NCBI GenBank assembly: GCA_963277665.1
Contig: OY728163.1
Location: 1,906,444,644-1,906,508,643, forward strand
Origin: Viscum album
Lineage: Eukaryota > Streptophyta > Magnoliopsida > Santalales > Viscaceae
Reading direction: 5' to 3'
DNA: 64,000 nucleotides
Both the position numbers and the translations under genes were made by a program. The notes under the pieces are model-generated. The model made no database searches. It saw only the letters and a list, made by a program, of their open reading frames with translations, and had not been told where the DNA came from. Shown here piece by piece: positions 24,641 to 37,335 of the stretch; the stretch's first letter is position 1, and the number at the start of each line of letters is the position of its first letter.

Positions 24641-26792
24641 ATTATAGATTCTCAATAAAGACTAACAGAATAATTGAAACTTAGTAATTTATATGATTCA
24701 ACCCATGATCCATGCATTTTATTAATTTTCACTTTTATTCCTATTTTGTTTTGAATAAATTTCTTCTTGCTGATGTTATTATTATCTCTACTTCTGTTGG
24801 TGTTGTCTTCTTGTTCATATTGTTCTTATTATCAGAATAAAAAAATAAGCTAATTTTCTTGTCAATGAGGATCAAAACATCACTTTTTCTTCAATTCACC
24901 TGGAGTTTTATGTTTGAGTATATTTGGAAAAAAATTAATTCAGGGATATACATTGTGTTAATTTCTGTATTTATTTTTTCTGGTCTTTATTACTCTAAAT
25001 AATCACTATTAAGTCATTTATCCTCTATAAAATAGTTTTTCCTTCAGTAAACGTCACACTTTAGCCACCGTTACACTACTGGTGGTGAGTCTCCACAATG
25101 GTGATTCACTGGTAAGTTGAGGATGATGGGTCATTAATCTTCTTCTACACCTGTAATTTTTTTTACTCGTATGTTTATTTTTTGGGAAATTTTCTAGCAT
25201 GTGCTTTAATGTTGGAAATTTACGCTACATGGATTGGATTTTTGAAAATTTAGTGCTAAAATATTTTTATATACACTAAGTGTTTGAAATTAAGTGTGTG
25301 TGTGGGGAGGGGGGTAAATTGTGATTTTTTGTTTGTTTTTAAATGGGTTTTCATTAATTTTATAGGTGTTTAGCTAACATTTTTCTACCATATTATACAA
25401 TTATCTGATTCAAAATTGTAATATTTATTACACATAAATCACAATTTACTTAAATTATTTACATCATAATTATTGGAACTTAATTAAAAATATATTCTCA
25501 ATGGATTGATGAAAATGCATGTGAACGTTTTGTATTATAATTTTTTTACTTTGGAAAATATATTGTTTGAGTTTCATTGAGACCCAAAAAACATGTCATC
25601 AATCTTCTTTAATGAAAATATGTTTTGAACTTTCAAAGACAAATTTTATTCTCTATATTCAATTTCAAAATTGTGGATGAAGATGGGTATTAAGTGTGTG
25701 ATATGGATTCAACTTATATTGACTTTTTTTACGGATTCCCATAAAATCCCTCTTCCTCATATACATTTTTCTAAAAAATGGTAACTTTTTTTAAAAATTA
25801 TTAATCAATTGTAGTTTCTTTAGGCTTGAGACAGTACTTAAAATATGTATTTCATAAGATAATTACCATACAAGATGTTAATATTTTCCTTGAATTTGAA
25901 ATCTGTGTGAGGAATCATTTCTGAGTGATTTTGCTTTGTGCTTTTATGAATGTTCTGTTTAAGAACTAATTTTGAGAGTGATACATAATACATATTTAAG
26001 GAGTTATAATCATAGTTTTAAGAAACTGGAACATTGAACTTTTTCCTAGGGGACTCAATTTTTAATTATTTAAAAAATAATCACCTTAGTGAACCAATGT
26101 AAATGGTATTCATATTAATCTTTTGAAACTAGAGTAAAATGGGAATTTTGGAACCCACAGTGAACCTCTCTGACATTAGGCACAATGTGTTTCATTTATC
26201 CCTCTATACTATAATAAATAACTGCATATCCATAGTGCTTAGCCCAAGTTACATGGTTTGGAAAAAAATTAAAATTATTATAACAAAGGGCCTAATGTTA
26301 AAAATAAGTTCATTAAGGTGTGGGGAATTATGAATGTCAGATGAAGAAGAAGACAATCAGTTTATATGGAAATAATTTAAGTTTTATCAATAAGGTGACT
26401 GAAAAAAGTTAATTTAATTTTTTACTTTTGGAATCTAGGAGAAATTCAAAGTATAAGGTGCCTTTTGTTAAGTTCCTTATTGTACTTATTTTTATCATGT
26501 CATCACTCTTGGATTTAGGTTATAGATTTCATTTTAAATAATTATTTAAGAATATTCACATGTGTGGAATGAAATCCTCATTAGTGAATGATTATTTGTT
26601 ACCTTTATTACTTGTAGTTATTTTAAAATAGTCAGAACCACTTTTTAACATTTCATTTCCAAAGCCTATTTCACATTTTTGTCCTCTGCTTTTTAATTAT
26701 TAAATTTGCTTCAATTTGAGTTGCTCAATAAAAACATTTTTCTCTTTTAAAAATAAAATAATGCATGATATTGATCTAAGAAAATCAATCAT
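24640..26792 (+). other. O1 3' untranslated region, no gene seen
   Basis: About 2.1 kb between the junction motif and the polypurine tract. There is no frame of convincing length or recognisable protein. A G-rich run lies at about 25295-25315 and several T-rich tracts occur. A short open frame at 26139-26333 has no recognisable content. In Athila-type elements an env-like gene would sit here, but I see no trace of one. Confidence 0.5.
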
Positions 26793-26804
26793 TAAGGGTA
26801 AGGG
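26793..26804 (+). other. Polypurine-like tract of O1
   Basis: aagggtaaggga lies four bases before the inferred start of the 3' LTR at 26809, where the plus-strand primer site is expected. Confidence 0.5.
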
Positions 26805-26808
26805 AATT

Positions 26809-29542
26809 TTATGTGACTCTAAAATCAATTGATTTCACATATATTTTTATTAAGTTTTTAATTTTTATTTAATAAAATTTTCACTTTTGGACATTTAATT
26901 TATTTTTTGTTATTTTATAATTTAATTCATTATTTAGTAAATGTTTCTAATTAATTTTTTATTTTTAGATATAAAATTATTAATTTTATTTGTTTTAGTT
27001 TTTCTATAATTTTTTGTACGCCTATTTAATTTTTAATTCTTCTTAATAAGTATTTTCTTTTCTCTTTTTTAATTGTTTTCAATTAATTTAATATTTAATA
27101 TAATTTGTTATCTATTAATTTTATCTTTTATTTTAATATGACCTTTTATATTAATTAAACCTTTTAATTAAATTTAAGTTATTAATCTCTTTAAATTTAA
27201 TACTTAAATTCAATTTTTAATTCTAATTTTTAATTATTCTATTCAATAACTTTATTAAGTTACAATTTAAGTAATTTTTTAATTTATATTTTTATGTTTA
27301 GAATATTTTAAATAGTTAATTAATTTAATTTTTATTTTTTTAGTTTAAGTTTCATTATTTTTAAATTAATTGAATTAAGTCATTAAATTAAAATTTATTT
27401 AATTCTTATTTATGTTAATGTTATTTGATAACATATAATTTTTAATTTGTTACAGATTTTTCACTATTTTAAAAAATGGGACACTAATCCCAAGGGTGTC
27501 TAAGAGACAGTGTAATGTTTCAACAGTGAGGCCTTGAATCCCCATTTCATCATCCTACCGCTCGAGCTGGTGAAGCCATCACAAGTCAAAACTAATAAAT
27601 CGAACTCATTTTTAGATCAGGTTTCTTAGAAACCAGTCCATATCTTTAATTCAGAACCAGTTCTACCTCCATCAGCCTCAACTGAAGTTGTTGGCCACCG
27701 AGTAGAAATTCACTGTGGGTGCGCCATTCGGGTTCCGCTGACAAAAGGGTCTGCCTTCAATGGATCACCACCACCATGGGAAGGTGTCAGTTCCACTCTG
27801 AGCCATCACCGTTGTAGGCACTGCTGTTACGATGGAGTCGAGGATGATCTGAGGAGGTGCTAGTGAAGGATGGGGCTGAGACCAAAGAAGGAGCCAACAC
27901 TGTTCAGGATCTACAGCCAGTGTGACTTACTAAAGAAGATAGAACTCCCCCCATGGATGGAGGGGGGAGAAAAATAAAAATAAAACATTAATAAAAAATA
28001 CAAGAAATAAAAACAAAATAATAACAAATCTCAATAAATAATAAAAATAATATTAATAATTAATTAATAAATAAATTAGATAATATAATAAAATTAATAT
28101 ATTTTTAAAAATAATCATAATCAATTAAATTAATTTAAATAATAATTTATAAACATAATTAATTACATTAATAATAATAATTAGAAAATAAAAAATTATT
28201 TGTTAATAAAATAATAATTTTTATTAAAAATAATTTTATTTTATCAAATTATAAAATTATTAACATTAAAGTTACTTAATAATAAATTAAAATTATAAAT
28301 AATTATAAATAAATACAATATAATTAATTTGATAATATAATTTTAATTAAACAAATAAATATTTAAAATAGTTTAATCTTTTTGTTTAACATCTAATTTG
28401 TTCATTTATTTTTTTTTGTTTATACTTACAGCTACCGAGCCCAGTTCTCATCTAGATTCAGTCAACCACCTAAAGTAGTTAGTTATAAGGGGTATTTTAT
28501 TTTCTCAAGTTTAGTAGTAAAAGAAGACACATGTGAGGTGAATCCGAGAGGATCAAGTTATGTCGGTGCATTTAGTAGGTGACCAACAACAAGAAAACAG
28601 ACACTTAAAATTAGAAGCAAAGGGGGAATCATGACATCTCATTCATTTGACCCCCTGAAATATTCTAGAAGAATTCTCAGGAATAGAGACCCAGATTCCG
28701 GAGATGGGAAGTAGAGCAGAGTTTCATTGAAATTCACCTTTCTTGAGTGAGTTTTCGCATCTCATGTTATTTATTTTTCTCAATATATAATCGAATAATC
28801 AATTCTTGAAGTGAATATTTTCTTAGGATAAACATATTATTTTGGGGGTTAGAAATATACTGGATTAAATATCTATTTCTTCACTTTGTTCATTCAATAA
28901 AGAATCATATTTTACTGGTGGGGTTGATTCTAATTCTTAAAAATTAAATTGTTTTTTCACCTTTTTTCAGTCAATTTATAAATTCCCTGATCTTTAGATG
29001 AGATTTATTATGGATGAAATTAATCAAACATTAAATTAAAAATATTTAGTAACTATTGGTGATATGGTTCTTGTTGATATTTCTACAAAGTTCTTTGCAT
29101 TTTAAATGGTTATTGAAGTGTCAAGCTTCAAGATTCATTCTACTTTATTCTTAAACTTATTTGTGATGGAGGTTAATCTAATGAATTTTTGAAATTTCAA
29201 TGCCAATAGACATTTCATGTAAAGAATATATTCATTGATCCAGTAGATTTTAATTCACTCGATCTCCATCCTTGATTTTTTTCTCAATATTTTCATGAAC
29301 TTCCATTTCTTATAAATTATATTTTCTCCTTTTTCAATTAGTATATATATATTATTCAATATTTTATCTCTTTAAAATTAAAAAAAATCATACACTTCCC
29401 CATGTTTTCAATATTTTGTCTTGTTTTAAATAAACTCTTATACCAATCACATATATTCTATCTGGTTCGAACCTTTACTACTATAATAGTCTGGGTTTAT
29501 AAATTTAATTTTGAGGACCGTGATGACCTTTATAACTTGTCA
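26809..29542 (+). repeat. O1 3' LTR
   Basis: It is 2,734 bases, colinear with the split 5' LTR, and ends ttgtca just before the right attag. It lacks the roughly 460 bases found at 8820-9280 of the 5' copy (junction near 27560) and has a single copy of the terminal unit that is duplicated in the 5' LTR. Removing those two differences makes the LTR lengths nearly equal. Confidence 0.8.
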
Positions 29543-29547
29543 ATTAG
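29543..29547. other. Target-site duplication of O1, right copy
   Basis: attag is identical to 8063-8067. Past this point the minus-strand integrase reading of G2 continues. Confidence 0.8.
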
Positions 29548-30740
29548 CATCCCCTTATTTCCAAATATCATCACTATAATCTTGGGAGATATTCATATAT
29601 ATACCTTGTCACCCATTGCAAACTCCATATCATTTTAATGTTTATCATTATTACTTTTTTTTACTATGAAATGCTAATATGTGTTGTTTAATAGAAATAA
29701 CCTTCTATGACATCACCCTATATAGATCATATCCTAAAATAGTTCTTTCCTCAACTTAATTTTGGTATGTTTGTGTTTTGTACTTTGTACCATAGATGTA
29801 TTCTTAATGAGCCATCTGAATTTTTGAATAAATCATTTTATTGTAAGAACATTCTAACAATGGAAGGTGTTGATCCCTACCACCTTTGAAATCTATAAAT
29901 AAATCTATCATCATGAATTATAGATTTTGAACAGTCCCCTTATTTTGAACATCTATCTATGGATGGTAAGTAGTACTAATTCATAACTCATTATCCATAT
30001 CCCGCTAAAGACTTTTCCATAACATCAAGGTAATACTTAGATCCTAACTTAATATAATGTAAAGCACCACTCCATGAAATATTACCACTTCCATAATATA
30101 TATTATAAAAATTTTATCAATAGATAAATCTTCCCTGACAATAATAAAGTGTTTAAACTTCGTAAGGAAATAAACTACAATCAATATAACATTATGGCCT
30201 TTAGATATTTTGGGGAGTCAGATGAAAAAAATACACTATGATGTTTTTCTATTTCAATTCTAGTATAATTAATGGTTTTAACATTTACATAGACTACTAT
30301 CTCAAAGCATTATCATAGGAAAAAATCAATATTTGAGAAAAATAATCTATAATATCTCTCCTCATTCCATACCACCATAAATACTCTTCTATGTATCTAA
30401 ATATCTTTTTTACTTCCATGATAGAAAGAGAATGATGAACTATGAGACTCATCCAATATCTTCATTTTCAAATCAGGTATTGGTAGGAAGAATATATGTT
30501 TCTTAATCCTTATTATTCCTTCATGAGAAATCCTAAACTTATGAAAATACTTCACACTATTTTTCATCTCTACATCTTCAATCTACACCTCTTTAATGTT
30601 CACTTTGATAAATGGTTGAATATTCATTCGGTCCATAAATTATTTATCCTCTTAATTTGTGATTTCATGGTTTATTATTTGTAAATACAAAAATATTTTA
30701 TATTTTTTATCCTTAAGATAAATAAGATAGCATGATCCTT
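29548..30740 (-). pseudogene. G2 integrase, main part
   Basis: Minus-strand integrase remnant. At about 29780-29965 it reads GGRDQHLPLLECSYN with the block YHPxIDVQNKG before it. These correspond to the family's YHPQTDGQSERT and SWDEHLPLxEFAYN blocks at the end of the catalytic core. At about 29575-29630 EFAMGDKVYI starts the C-terminal domain, which continues beyond O1 at 7783-8067. The zinc-binding end lies toward 30500. Stops and frameshifts are frequent. The enzyme would insert element cDNA; this copy is dead. Confidence 0.8.
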
Positions 30741-32050
30741 TCATCCCAATGTATCTACCTCCTTATTCAATTTCCCAAGGTGGTAATTTATAGAGCATTC
30801 ATAATCTTTAATCATCTCCATCCATCTTCTTTGGAACATGTTCATGTTTTTTATAAAAAATATACCATATTGATTTGTGGTTAGTATATATGTCACACAT
30901 TTTTATATAGAGATAACACCTCTATATCTATACTAGAAAAATTAAACAATCTAACTTCAAATCATGAGTTGGGTAATTTTTTACATGGACCTCCAATTGC
31001 CATGAATCATATAATATCACCATATATTTTGGCATGATAAAACCTCCCAATACCTTCCTTTTTTCATCACTATAGATCATAAACTATTCTACACTACATG
31101 GTTGTGTGATCATAGGTTCACTGACCAACCTTATTTTTTTATCCTTGAAATTATCATCACATTTCACCATCCATATGAACTTAAATCGTTTAGAGTTTAT
31201 CTTGTTGATGGGATTAGATAATAATTATAAATCATTCACAAAACATCTATAATATCCATCCAATGCAAGAAATATAAAAAATTTCATTTCCATTGTTGGT
31301 TTAGGCCATATCTCAGTAGCATTTGTCTTTGAAAGATCTAATGATATTCCCTCAATTTAGATTATATAAACCAAAAATAATCATTCTTAATAAAAAATTC
31401 AAACTTGGTAATTTTTGAAAAAGATTTACACTCTTAGGGTCTTTAGAATAATTCTCAAACTCTCATTATATTATTACTTATTCATTGAATATATAAGAAT
31501 ATCATCTATATTTACTATAAAAATATAATCATTATAAACTCAAAATACTATATTCATTAAATTTGTTAAAATATTAAGTGGACAGGTAAGGTAAACAATA
31601 ATCACTATAAATTCATAGTGTTTATAATTTCAATGGAACACCTTCAAGATTATATCATCCTTATTGATTTTTAATTGATGAAATCATGAAATATGTTCAA
31701 TATTGGAAAAGTATAGATCTTCACATATTTGATTAAATAATTCATTAATAAGGTGTAGAAAAGCTTGTTTATGATAATGATATTGATAAGTTTTTGATAA
31801 TCAACACAAAGTTTCTTTAATGACTAATTCTTCAAAAAAAATTAAATAGGTACACCCCAAGGTGATGCACTAGGGTGTATAAATACATTATCAATTTTCT
31901 CCAAGAGTTTATTCTTCAAACTATGAAACTAAAATTGGTCCATTTTGTGAGGAGTGTTTGAAATATGCATATCACCATGTATGAGTTCTATTGAAAAATC
32001 AACATCCTGATTTGGTGTAAGCACTTGTAATTATTCCAAAAATACATCCA
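30740..32050 (-). pseudogene. G2 reverse transcriptase and RNase H
   Basis: Minus-strand remnant. RNase H shows NHKSIWYIF (family DHKSLKYIF) and MFQRRWMEMIKDYE at about 30780-30900. The reverse transcriptase active-site block IDDILIYS is at 31486-31515, with the residue normally phenylalanine changed just before it. The upstream block GASPWGVPI is near 31860 and the polymerase-proximal DVDFSIELIHG near 31975-32010. Order and spacing agree with G1 and with Ty3/gypsy elements generally. Confidence 0.8.
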
Positions 32051-32079
32051 TAAACTCACATACAATATGATCATCCTAA

Positions 32080-33630
32080 CAATTGAGTTTATACCCAACC
32101 ATCTTAGATAGATAACATTAACTTATAAGAATTAAATCCCACAAAATAGAATGAATTTCCATGGGAAGTTTATATTAATCCTTTCATTAATAAATGATTA
32201 TGGGTCTATTTTGAATACAAAATTTTACATTCCTTCCTCATCAATTAATATGGGCACAATATAGATAAAGTTAATCCATTCCATGAATGACATTGAATTC
32301 AATTAACGGAAGAATCACAAGAGTTTTCTGAAGTACTTTTCCCAAAAACATCCATCACAGAAGAACTATAAACAAGTGATGAGGCCATTGTTCCATTAAG
32401 AGATTTCATATCTAAATGAAAATCTAATTGTAGAGATTGTTTAGTGAAACCATAGAAAATTCATTAGAAATAAAAGCACATGATGATCTAGAATCAAATA
32501 AGACATTATTTCTTCTAGAGTGGATGATAACTATACCTTTAACCATTTAATTATCATAACCCACATTATAAATTGTGATCACATGATATTTTCCATTGTC
32601 TTTGGGAATAATAGTTTATTGATGAAGATCATTAAAAACCTTTATATTTAGGCACTAATTAGAGAAATTCCCATTCTCCTTTTTTTATATCATTGGTGTA
32701 TGGGTTATAAAGTATACAATGTTTTTTATATATTCACCTAATTAGATAAATTATTCATGTCACTTCAGTATTCGCTTTCTTTATGACCTTATTTTCTACA
32801 GTCGAAACATTTAATAGTATCCTTGAGAAAATTTCACCCACTTTTCATTCTACACGTCATGGAAAAGTGAAATATTATCTTATTTTATGCATGGTATTTA
32901 TAATTTCAATTAAATTAAAATGTAATTTTATTATAAAAACTATAAGTTTTTTGGGTGACTGAAATCTCCATAGAAACCATGGGAGCACATCGAAATATTT
33001 ATTCATAGATATTGGAGTATCTCATGAATAAGACCCTTTAATAACTTTGATTTAAGATTTTTAAGAATAAATCTACATTAATTTTAGGTTGGATGATAAT
33101 TAAAAAAGTTTACCTCATAATTTTTTTAAAATTTCTTCATAAGTTCTAACATATTTATCATACTTTTTCATTAACATAATGAATTATTCCTTTATTTTTT
33201 GTACAAAGAATAATATTAATCTACTTACAGAAGAATATGTTTTTGGTTGTTGTCCTAATTAATGGAGTCAATTTCATAATGATTACATTGATTCTTGATA
33301 AGATTCCACTTTTGGACTACTTCACCTTCCAAATTCTAGAAAACTAAAATGAATTACTCATGTTATGAACATAGTATGATAGAAAATTTCATTTCAGGGG
33401 TTATGATCCAATGCACATGCACTAATATATTATAAGAACCATTGAAAGAATTTGTATGATTCCTCATTAAGGACTCAACAGAATGATGTTCACTCCTTTT
33501 TACATTTTGAAATATATCTTGATTCATAACTTTAGAAAGATGTGTGAGAAAAAAATAATATTTTTCATTCCATATCTAAAAAAAATCAGTTTTCCAAGAG
33601 TAAAATTGTTTCATTGATTGTTTCATTCAA
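32080..33630 (-). pseudogene. G2 gag and protease remnant, 5' end missing
   Basis: The minus-strand zinc knuckle at about 32778-32815 reads CFDCRK then GHKESEY. The first three metal ligands are kept and the fourth, cysteine, is now tyrosine, a single transition. Capsid sequence would lie at 32850-33600 but is too decayed to read. The stretch ends at about 33630 against G4 sequence without a primer site or LTR end, so the beginning of gag is deleted. Confidence 0.65.
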
Positions 33631-33639
33631 CATTAATGG

Positions 33640-34704
33640 GGTTGTCTTGAAAAAATGGTTTATTTGGTTAAAAAAATTTGTATTGGGTTTTAAAAGGAAA
33701 TTGGAATATTAAAATGGTAAATTTGTTGAATTGTATTTTATGTAGTTTTGAAATAAATTTCTCATTATTGATTGTCGTTTGAGAACATTCAATATTTGGT
33801 AGTTAGTGAGGTATTCAATAAAAAAACACTTGGATGGGAATTCCCAAACAACAGATTGATGATTTACAACTACAACATAAACTTATTGGATGTTCTTATC
33901 CCCAGTAAGATTTTAGTTATACCTCTTTAACCTGTTCAAAAGGGACATGTATGAAAATTTCAATTTTCAATATATATGTCTGTGGGGATCCCATAACCTT
34001 TAACTACTATACCTCTTGATAGATGACCACGTTTCTCATTATTAATTTTTAGATATACATATTATTTTTTGTGTATTATTTTACACATGAAAAATGAATT
34101 TATATAAAATATTTTATATAAAATAATTATTTACCAATTCGTGTAAAGTATTTTCACCATTTCAAATGTAAATCATGATTTGATTTAAATATGAATTTCA
34201 ACTGCCACAACTCTTTTTTTAAAATTGAAATATTTATTTGCATAATTAATTGGGGAATATTATTATAACATCCTTGGTGAGACCCTACTAGAATTTTTCT
34301 CACACCCTACCTATGCCTTCGAGTGTTTGTATATTTTCATCTTCTAGTTTTGATAAAGGGTAAAGCACAACATTGAGGTGGTTATTATCTTTGATCATTT
34401 GGCATGGAGAGTTGTGTGCACTAGGAATTGCGTTTTTATTTTGTTTCCTAGTAATTTTTTGTTGTAATTTTGGTTTTAATTCTAGTATGAAATCTGGTAC
34501 AGTTCTCCCTAGGGTGTTCTCTTTTGTTCATACTAACTTGTATATCTTGCTTCTATTATGTTTATGGAAAATTAATTCCCACTATCAAATTGTATGATAT
34601 GAGGTTCTTGTTTCCAACTTGGGGGGATTGGGAATTCCCTTTAGGCCATGTTAGGACCATCAAGGTTATTAGGGGTACCGGGGTAAGTTGGTTGGTTCGT
34701 GACA
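33640..34704 (+). repeat. G4 5' LTR, truncated at its left end
   Basis: It matches roughly 42900-43959 of the 3' LTR. Anchors are cacttggatgggaattc (33828; 43090), tggtgagaccctac (34273) against tagtgagaccctac (43531), and the shared end ttcgtgaca or tttgtgaca. The first kilobase of the LTR (41867-42900 in the 3' copy) has no counterpart here. The left boundary is approximate. Open frames at 34373-34793 are chance. Confidence 0.75.
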
Positions 34705-34722
34705 AATTGGTAACACAGGGGG
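34705..34722 (+). other. Primer-binding site of G4
   Basis: aattggtaacacaggggg lies directly after the LTR end. It corresponds to the initiator-Met site TTGGTATCAGAGC with a few changes. Confidence 0.65.
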
Positions 34723-36220
34723 AGGTTAATCATCTTTCTTTGATGTCAGTATGCAGTTGTGTAATCTTATCGGTGAATATAAGGTTGTTATAATTGATTG
34801 GATTGAAATATCTCATTGTGATGAGCCTTAAGTCACTAGGGGTTCTTTGTGAAAAAATCCTTGAGGATTATTTCTAGTTTTTTCCATCATTGTTATTTGA
34901 ATATATTTAAATCCAAATACTATTTATCTATATAATGGAATTAATTTCAATTTTTTCTTTGTTTGAGTGTTAATATTATGTATTCAATATTTTCGACTAA
35001 CGTTGTGTAGAATTGTGTCTCTGAGAATATGTGAGGATTGTATCCAGAAGTAATATTATGGTAAAAAATAGTGGGTGAGTAATCTCATGGACCTAAGTTT
35101 GGTTGAGGTGATTGTGTGTACAATCCAAGCTCCGAGACAGGCACATGTACAAGTTCCTATCCAGGGGCCACCTAGGGAACCTTAGAGAGATTGTTTCAGA
35201 AAAAATTATTAGGAGTTATTTCATGATAATCAACTAGTGTTTAAAGGTTCTAATGATCATCAAGAGATCGAGGAAGGGTTGAGGGGATTGAGAGTTTTTT
35301 TGAGTTCTTGGAATCATCAAATTAAATAAAGGTGAAATGTGAAAACTTTGTACTCGAAGGTCCAAGTAGAAGATAGTGGGACACAATGGTAGTGGTGAAA
35401 AAGCATTAGAGATTAGTGTAGAAATAATTCAAGGATCTTTTCACTGACCAGTTATATCTAGAGTAAATGGTGTTGGTAAAGGCTATAGAGTTTTTCTAAC
35501 TCGAGTAGGATGACATGACCCAGAAAAAATTTGAAAACTATTTTGTTGGGATTATATAGTTTTCACATGAGAAGGTTTAAATGAGAATATTATGACTTAG
35601 TGGTTCAATATGAGACTTTGACATGATGTTCATTCTTAGGATTTATTTTTGAAGATGAATTCTAATGATGATGTGTTGGGTAGAGTGTTGATGGTCGAAC
35701 TAGACCTTGCTAGAAATTCAGGGTTGATAGGAATTTCTTTTTATCCCAGTGGTTGTGTTAATTCCTCTAAAGGGATGATAGGGAAGGATGATTCACACAA
35801 TTTCTATTAATAGAAGGGTTTTTCTAGTCCTCTTACAGTGCCTAGAAGAGGCCCTTTTATTTTCTACCAGTGTGGCAAGCTCAGTCACTCAAATTGGGTT
35901 TTCACTAAGGAACCCAAGGTATGTGGTTCATAAATACACTTTGGTCACTTTTAGAAGTTATTATATATATATATTAGAGCATAAATTGTGTCACAAGACC
36001 ATCATAAGATACTAATACTGTGATATAATCACGTTCTTAAAGGAGTAAGGGGTTCCATCCACACGCATTTTGAACAAATATTCTCCACATAGTGAAAGAG
36101 TATTTAGAGTAAGAAAATACAGGTCCAGTGACTGGGATAGGTATCATCACTATTGATTCATTATTAGTGACTACTTAATTGATACTTTTGCATCTAATTC
36201 ATTCATTTCGAAAAAAATTG
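34723..36220 (+). pseudogene. G4 leader, gag and protease
   Basis: After a leader without visible coding content (34723-35050), a decayed gag runs to about 35910. Its nucleocapsid knuckle at about 35850-35900 reads FYQCGKLSHSNWVF, where the family has CxxCGKxGHxxxxC, so most metal ligands are lost. The protease site at 36175-36216 reads LIDTFASNSFIS against the family LIDSGATHSFIS. The catalytic Asp is kept (codon 36181-36183) but Ser-Gly became Thr-Phe. Stops are frequent. There are no signs of expression. Confidence 0.7.
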
Positions 36221-36699
36221 GGAATCTTCTAAATATTCATACATGGATTTTATATTACGTGACAGATATTACTACACCCATTGGAAAAAATATAGAGGAG
36301 ATTATCTATAGTCCCAATTGAATTTTTTATTTATAAGATATTTATATTTCTTGGTATTTTTTGTTCTCAACATGAAACCACTTGAAGTAATTTTTTTTGG
36401 ATAGATTGGATCATTGCCAAAAAATCCTAGATTGATTATTATGTTCGTCGGGTCTCCTTTACTGCACCCAATGGAGCTTGTGATATCTTTCAAGGGGAAT
36501 GATATATGAGGTAGATTATAGATAGACCTTCTTATCCCAAGTTAGGGAGATTAATATCTATGTTTTATTTTTATTTGGAGTTGTAATATTTGAGATTTGA
36601 TCTCCCACAAGGTACTTTAAAATTTCTTAGCATTTTTAATTCTTAATTACTTGGTTTTCCACTGCTAATAAAGGTAGAGTTTTCTATAAATTTTTTACT

Positions 36700-37335
36700 T
36701 GTAATAAAAAAGATTATATTCCATATTACCACTTGGAATTTTCTTAAATGAAATATTTTAACTCTCTATTGGATGATCATGAAGAGAAAAGAGTTTATAT
36801 GATTTAGTGTTCCACCTTCGGTGGTGTTGGTTCTATTTTATAAGAAAGTTGATGGGTCACTTCACATATATATTGATTACTGAACACTCAATAAAGTTAT
36901 GCTAAATAACCAATTTCCAATTCCATAGATTGATGATTTTTTTGAAGAGTCTAAAATATAAATGTGGTACCTAAAGATTGATCATCGATCTGGGTATCAT
37001 CAATTGAGAATAAACGAATATGACATTTAAAAAACACAATTTTAGAGCATGTATGGTTATTATGAGTGCATTTTTTGGCCATTTAGTTCAACCAATGATC
37101 CTAAAATCTTTATGGATTTGATTAGTATGATTTTTAATTAATTCCTTGATAAATTATTCTTATTCATTGTGGCCAACATCCTTGTTTACCATTTGTCTGG
37201 TTATGATCCTATGCATCATCTAAGAGTCATTATAGAATAGTTGAGAAATAATTGTCTTTACCCCAAGCTTTCAAAATGTGATTTATGTATTTGGTAACTA
37301 AAGTTATTTTTGATGAAGGTATCACAACACGGTTT
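36700..37335 (+). pseudogene. G4 reverse transcriptase, part before the LINE
   Basis: Readable blocks are KKVDGSLHIYIDY (about 36845), IDDFFEESK, LKIDHRSGYHQLRINEYDI (36970-37030) and YGYYECIFWPFSS (37050-37090). These are the standard fingers and palm blocks of Ty3/gypsy reverse transcriptase. The catalytic block is decayed: FIDD now reads as FIVAN followed by ILVYH near 37165-37195. The frame continues through KLSKCDLCIW (about 37265) and then runs into LINE sequence. It resumes at about 39712. Confidence 0.8.

Larger units (their letters stand above)
8068..29542 (+). mobile_element. O1, Athila/Tat-like LTR element lacking recognisable pol
   Basis: Two colinear LTR copies (8068-22448 without the T1 insertion, and 26809-29542) flank an interior of only about 4.4 kb. 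The primer site after the 5' LTR resembles TGGCGCCGTTGCCGGGG, complementary to plant tRNA-Asp and used by Athila/Tat-type elements. It is preserved with several C-to-T or G-to-A changes. The interior has one coding remnant (22815-24423) and no visible protease, reverse transcriptase, RNase H or integrase. The element therefore looks non-autonomous, or has lost pol. A polypurine-like stretch (26793-26804) precedes the 3' LTR. The duplication attag on both sides defines the insertion in the G2 integrase gene. Confidence 0.75.

Noticed and set aside
34373..34793. Possible hydrophobic membrane protein (frames of 74 and 89 codons).
   Set aside because: They lie inside the G4 5' LTR; the hydrophobicity is due to T-rich codons and the frames are not kept in the 3' LTR.
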